Source: Allium sativum
Lineage: Eukaryota; Streptophyta; Magnoliopsida; Asparagales; Amaryllidaceae
Length of the DNA: 64,000 bases
Assembly: GCA_030737875.1 (NCBI GenBank)
Contig: CM060909.1
Location: 30,153,659 to 30,217,658, forward strand
Reading direction: 5' to 3'
A model generated the notes under the pieces. The model had not been told where the DNA came from. It worked only from the letters and a program-made list of their open reading frames with translations, and did not search any database. The position numbers and the translations under genes are program-made. Position 1 is the stretch's first letter. Every line of letters begins with the position of its first letter. Below are positions 60,840-64,000 of the stretch, in pieces.

Positions 60840-61538
60840 GTTAAATTTGGTGATACAAAATCACAAATAGGTGGAAAAAAATATGCAAAATGAAAAGTAA
60901 ATATTTTTATTATGAATATGCATAAATTATAGATTGCATTTGCATGAGATTGCAAAGAAATAAATGCATGCATTATTTTATTCCATCTATGCTAAGGAAA
61001 GGAATTGGTGGTTTACTTTCTATGTTTGCGTCGTTTGTTACCTCAGTAATTTACCTCCGTTATTTTTTTTACCATATCTTGGTAATTTGATTGATGACTT
61101 GCGTATATTTCATTGGTTATATATTGTAGGTAGAACTCATTGCAAGCTCATCCTAGCATTCAGTCAGTGATCCCTAAATAGAGGTTTTTCAATTAAGGAA
61201 TTGGGCTAACAAAATATATTCATGTTTAGTGCTGATAGAAGCAGTTATGTAAACTTTTATCTTGTAATCTCTTGCATCTCTCTTATGTGGAATAAAATCT
61301 CTCTCCTTTGGACTGGACGTACACTTTCTATTGATGATAATGGAATCAGTGTAAATATTCTATATCTTTATTTCCTTTTTTATAGGTATTTACTATTTGT
61401 TTAGAGTAATAGAATAATTATTATCAGATTGATTGATGTTCAATTAGCAAAATTAGATCCTTCTTATTGTTCTTCTGCACCTGTGAAACCTTTTTGCACA
61501 TTAGATTGGTATTGGAGAAATTTTGCGCAATTTTTGCA
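60840..61538 (+). mobile_element. 3' LTR of Copia-like element
   Basis: TGTTAAATTTGGTGATAC to ..CAATTTTTGCA, 699 bp, preceded by AAGGTGGAG. It is clearly diverged from the 5' LTR, so the element is older than element B inside it. The flanks AACAC (left) and AAACA (right) do not form a clear duplication. Confidence 0.72.
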
Positions 61539-63256
61539 AAACAAATATAACATAGTGTCATGCAGCCATACGTTGAAATATTTCCACAGTGGAATATTTA
61601 TATTTAATACAACATAGTGTCATGCTACCCTTATATAATTGCTTCTACAACGTAATCATGGAAAATGTGAGAAACTGCATCAACATCGATCAGTGCTACT
61701 ACACAAGCAAAGGTAATTGCCCTAATAAGACATCCGCAGTTCACATGTTGGACATTTCGTACTCGAACATGAAATGGACTTAGGATGTGAGGAGCACACC
61801 CATTCATTTTGCATGCAGCGAAAAGGTGTCATGCATAGGCATCACGATGTCTGAGGTGGAGCTACTGTCGTATGAAGGAAAGCTCATCAGTGATCCCTTC
61901 TATTATAAAGTGTATGGGTTATAGGAGAAGGTTATCGTTCCACCTATTTTTTGTTTGATGGATGAAACGTTTTGATCGTTTCACATGAGTTATGAAAAAG
62001 TTTGCTAGTTTTGTATCATATTTTAACCATGTATAACTCATACAATCAAGCACTCATCGGAGCAACATAAATAACCAATGGAGTAACATGTCCTTTTATT
62101 AAACTGACAAAAAGATATTCAAAAACATTTGAACTAAAAAAGAAACCAAACACTATTAAAAACTACTACTTTTGAAAAGAGTAATATAATAAAACTAAAT
62201 TTAAGTTTACCTTTTTCCCACTTTAATGCGACATTTTTCTAAACTTTCCTATACCCTTAAACCCATGAAGAAAACAAAAGTCCTAACACAACAAAATAAA
62301 TCTCCTAGTGCAACCGAAAATCAACCCTGAAGTTATATTCACCACAGTGTTTCATCACTTTTACCAATAGGGAAATATCCTATGGTTAAGCTCCTAGAAA
62401 TCAATCTGTTTTTATCGGTAATTTTAATTTGCATGGAACCCAAGTGAGTATATTTGCATGTTAAATCTAAACTTAAATCTAATGTTTTAAAATACTTTAT
62501 AAAATATAAGGGTTGCATGACATTATTTTCTTCTATTTTAAGTTATGAAATATTTCAATGTATAGGTTGCATGACATTATTTATGCTATATGTAAATATT
62601 ATATATAAACACTTTAGATTTTTCTTCTCATGACATTACAAGTTATGGCGCCCATATGTAAATATTATATAAGGGGTGCATGACATTATTTTAAGTTACA
62701 ACACTATGTTATAATAGCCCCCCATACATTATTTTATGCCAGAGCATTGAATTATAAGGGATGCATGACATTACTTATAAACATTGAAATATTTCTATGG
62801 TGTTCTTATATATGACATTGTTTACATATAAAATAGTGTTCACTGCTCAATCTAAAGTGCCAAATCTAAACTTAAATCTAAAGTGGTCAACCTATATTGT
62901 CATGCATCCCTTATATAATATTTGAATTTGTGGAATATATGTACCATAACTTATATGGAATTTGTATAGGTTAAATGTGAACCAACTTCAATGCTGAAAT
63001 TTTGATTAAAATTTATTACATATTTCTTGCATAAATGACCTAAAATTTAATATCACTTATCATTTGTGTATGATATCAATTGAGTGCCCCAATCCCCAAA
63101 CATCATCAACCTCATTTAAATCTAGCAAATCTTATTCAAAATGGATTATATATTTATATATATGTCATAGCTTCACAGTATTTTACTACAAGTCAGCGCA
63201 TTTAATATAAGTCATTTCATGTATTTTACATTTCCTTTACCCCATTGTAATTAATA
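61539..63256. other. AT-rich non-coding region with GCATGACATTA motifs
   Basis: It may be the continuation of the CACTA-like element. A motif like TATAAGGGTTGCATGACATTAT occurs at about 62505, 62562, 62668 and 62755, and inverted at 61617-61640 and 62897-62920. A shorter form is at 61557 and 61828. No gene or terminus is recognised. Confidence 0.55.
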
Positions 63257-64000
63257 TTTTTTTGTTGAAACTACAGGGTCTGTGCATACAATAAAGACCA
63301 TACCAAAAACAAACAAAATGGTCCAAGAAGTACAATGAAAATAGAAGTATATCTAAAATACAGATGAAGCTAATAGAAAAAGAGACGGCCAGCCTAGCCA
63401 TGACCACTGCAATGTGGAAAGAAGACTAGCAAAGCAACCGGCCGCACAACCAACACAGCCCAAGTGACAAAGGCGAGGACCCAAGAAATAGACAAGCAAA
63501 TCTAAAGACAAAGGATGCAAGCCACCCAGTCTGTATGAAAGCTCCAAAAGCAAGATAGCTACTTGAGAGCCAGAAGATTCATAGTCCAACATCCAGAAAA
63601 AACCTGTAAATCCAACCCCTATAGTACTAGCAAACCATATCAACATCAAAAGGGGGGAGGAGGGAGGTAAGGAGAGGCTAGTGGGATGGGTCCCGTTAGC
63701 ATAAGAGCAGACGGATCAACTAATCCCTACGCGGGAGGTAGTTGGTACTGTTGAAACATCAAAGGTACTAGCCAGCCGCCTCGATCGGGAACCAAAGGAA
63801 CCTCTATAAGGTCTGCCGCGAAAAGCAAGAAACAAATCGTTCCTTACCTTTTGGATAATGGTGGTAAGGTCCATAGGCACCTCATCAAAAACTGCTTTAT
63901 TCCGTGAGCTATAGATATGCCAGCAGATAAGACAAGGGATTAAATGAAAATGGATCGAGCGCAAAGATTTACCTGAGATTCCAGCCCACCAGTTTCTTAG
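63257..64000 (-). mobile_element. L1-type LINE, 3' end
   Basis: On the minus strand it carries the C-terminal coding part (64000-63716), about 450 bp of 3' untranslated sequence and an end GTTTCAACAAAAAAATATT. The 98-codon frame at 63353-63649 is in the untranslated part and has no recognised domain. The 5' portion and any target duplication lie outside the window. Confidence 0.65.
63716..64000 (-). CDS. LINE ORF2 C-terminal fragment (reverse transcriptase zf-RVT-like region)
   Basis: A 94-residue reading frame, open at the window edge and ended by TGA at 63716. It starts within the window as LRNWWAGISGK and continues through CLICWHIYSSRNKAVFDE and MDLTTIIQKVRNDL. A Trp-rich segment, a hydrophobic ..W.IYSSRNKAVFDE stretch and a following ..II.KV..DL helix are what plant L1-type ORF2 proteins show after the reverse transcriptase, around the zf-RVT domain (family knowledge, recognised by eye). 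No catalytic YxDD motif falls in the window. The tail after residue 60 is basic and Ser-rich and lacks an RNase H domain, so the protein either ends here normally or is prematurely stopped. No start codon is expected in this fragment. Confidence 0.6.
   Translation of the reverse strand, partial: LRNWWAGISGKSLRSIHFHLIPCLICWHIYSSRNKAVFDEVPMDLTTIIQKVRNDLFLAFRGRPYRGSFGSRSRRLASTFDVSTVPTTSRVGIS

Overview
This window reads as nuclear DNA of a flowering plant with a large, repeat-rich, AT-rich genome. The evidence is LTR retrotransposons primed by plant initiator-Met tRNA, a CACTA-type terminus, hAT-type MITEs, a tRNA-derived SINE and L1-type LINE fragments. I see no host gene, rRNA, tRNA or CRISPR. 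Almost every base belongs to a stack of nested mobile elements. Apart from one LINE fragment at the right edge, the open reading frames are chance frames. The species cannot be named from the sequence.

Layout. Bases 1-5027 are a reverse-oriented giant LTR cut by the window start. It sits in a second LTR type ('C-type') that resumes at 5028 and hosts a 1.07 kb hAT-type element (5753-6821, 8-bp target duplication). That element hosts a second MITE (5883-6455, perfect 8-bp duplication). From 6969 to 15490 lies a reverse-oriented LTR ('X'), split by a 6.2 kb solo LTR (7619-13817, perfect 5-bp duplication TTATT). Then come a reverse-oriented LTR end (15491-15844), an LTR of mixed ancestry 'D' (15845-20003), and the coding-free interior and 3' LTR of element C (20004-26327). 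Element A (26536-40817) is a complete LTR element with 6.5 kb LTRs around 1.2 kb of non-coding interior. From 40818 a decayed LTR holds a short LINE tail (22-bp duplication) and, at 42593, a CACTA-like terminus. A small Copia-like element (44541 to about 61538) is split by element B (45715-59169). B is a near-pristine coding-free element: two 5978-bp LTRs, a 1499-bp interior, an exact tRNA-iMet primer site, a polypurine tract and a perfect TCTAT duplication. The right edge holds an L1-type LINE 3' end on the minus strand.

How it works together. Elements A, B, C, the solo LTR and the reverse LTRs form one superfamily of non-autonomous, LARD-like elements. Their interiors keep only a primer site, a conserved block near the 3' end and a polypurine tract, so they must borrow enzymes from a relative, probably a Ty3/Gypsy chromovirus of the Tekay/Del type. 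The information is in the LTRs: U3 regions with a 150-180-bp periodicity carrying a CGACGAAAC core; TATA boxes only 0.9-1.7 kb into the LTR, implying a very long transcribed R-U5; conserved hairpins downstream; a roughly 105-nt strongly foldable block in the B group; and, in each family, different tandem arrays built of dyad-symmetric units. These conserved non-coding LTR structures are the best candidate for an undescribed system here.
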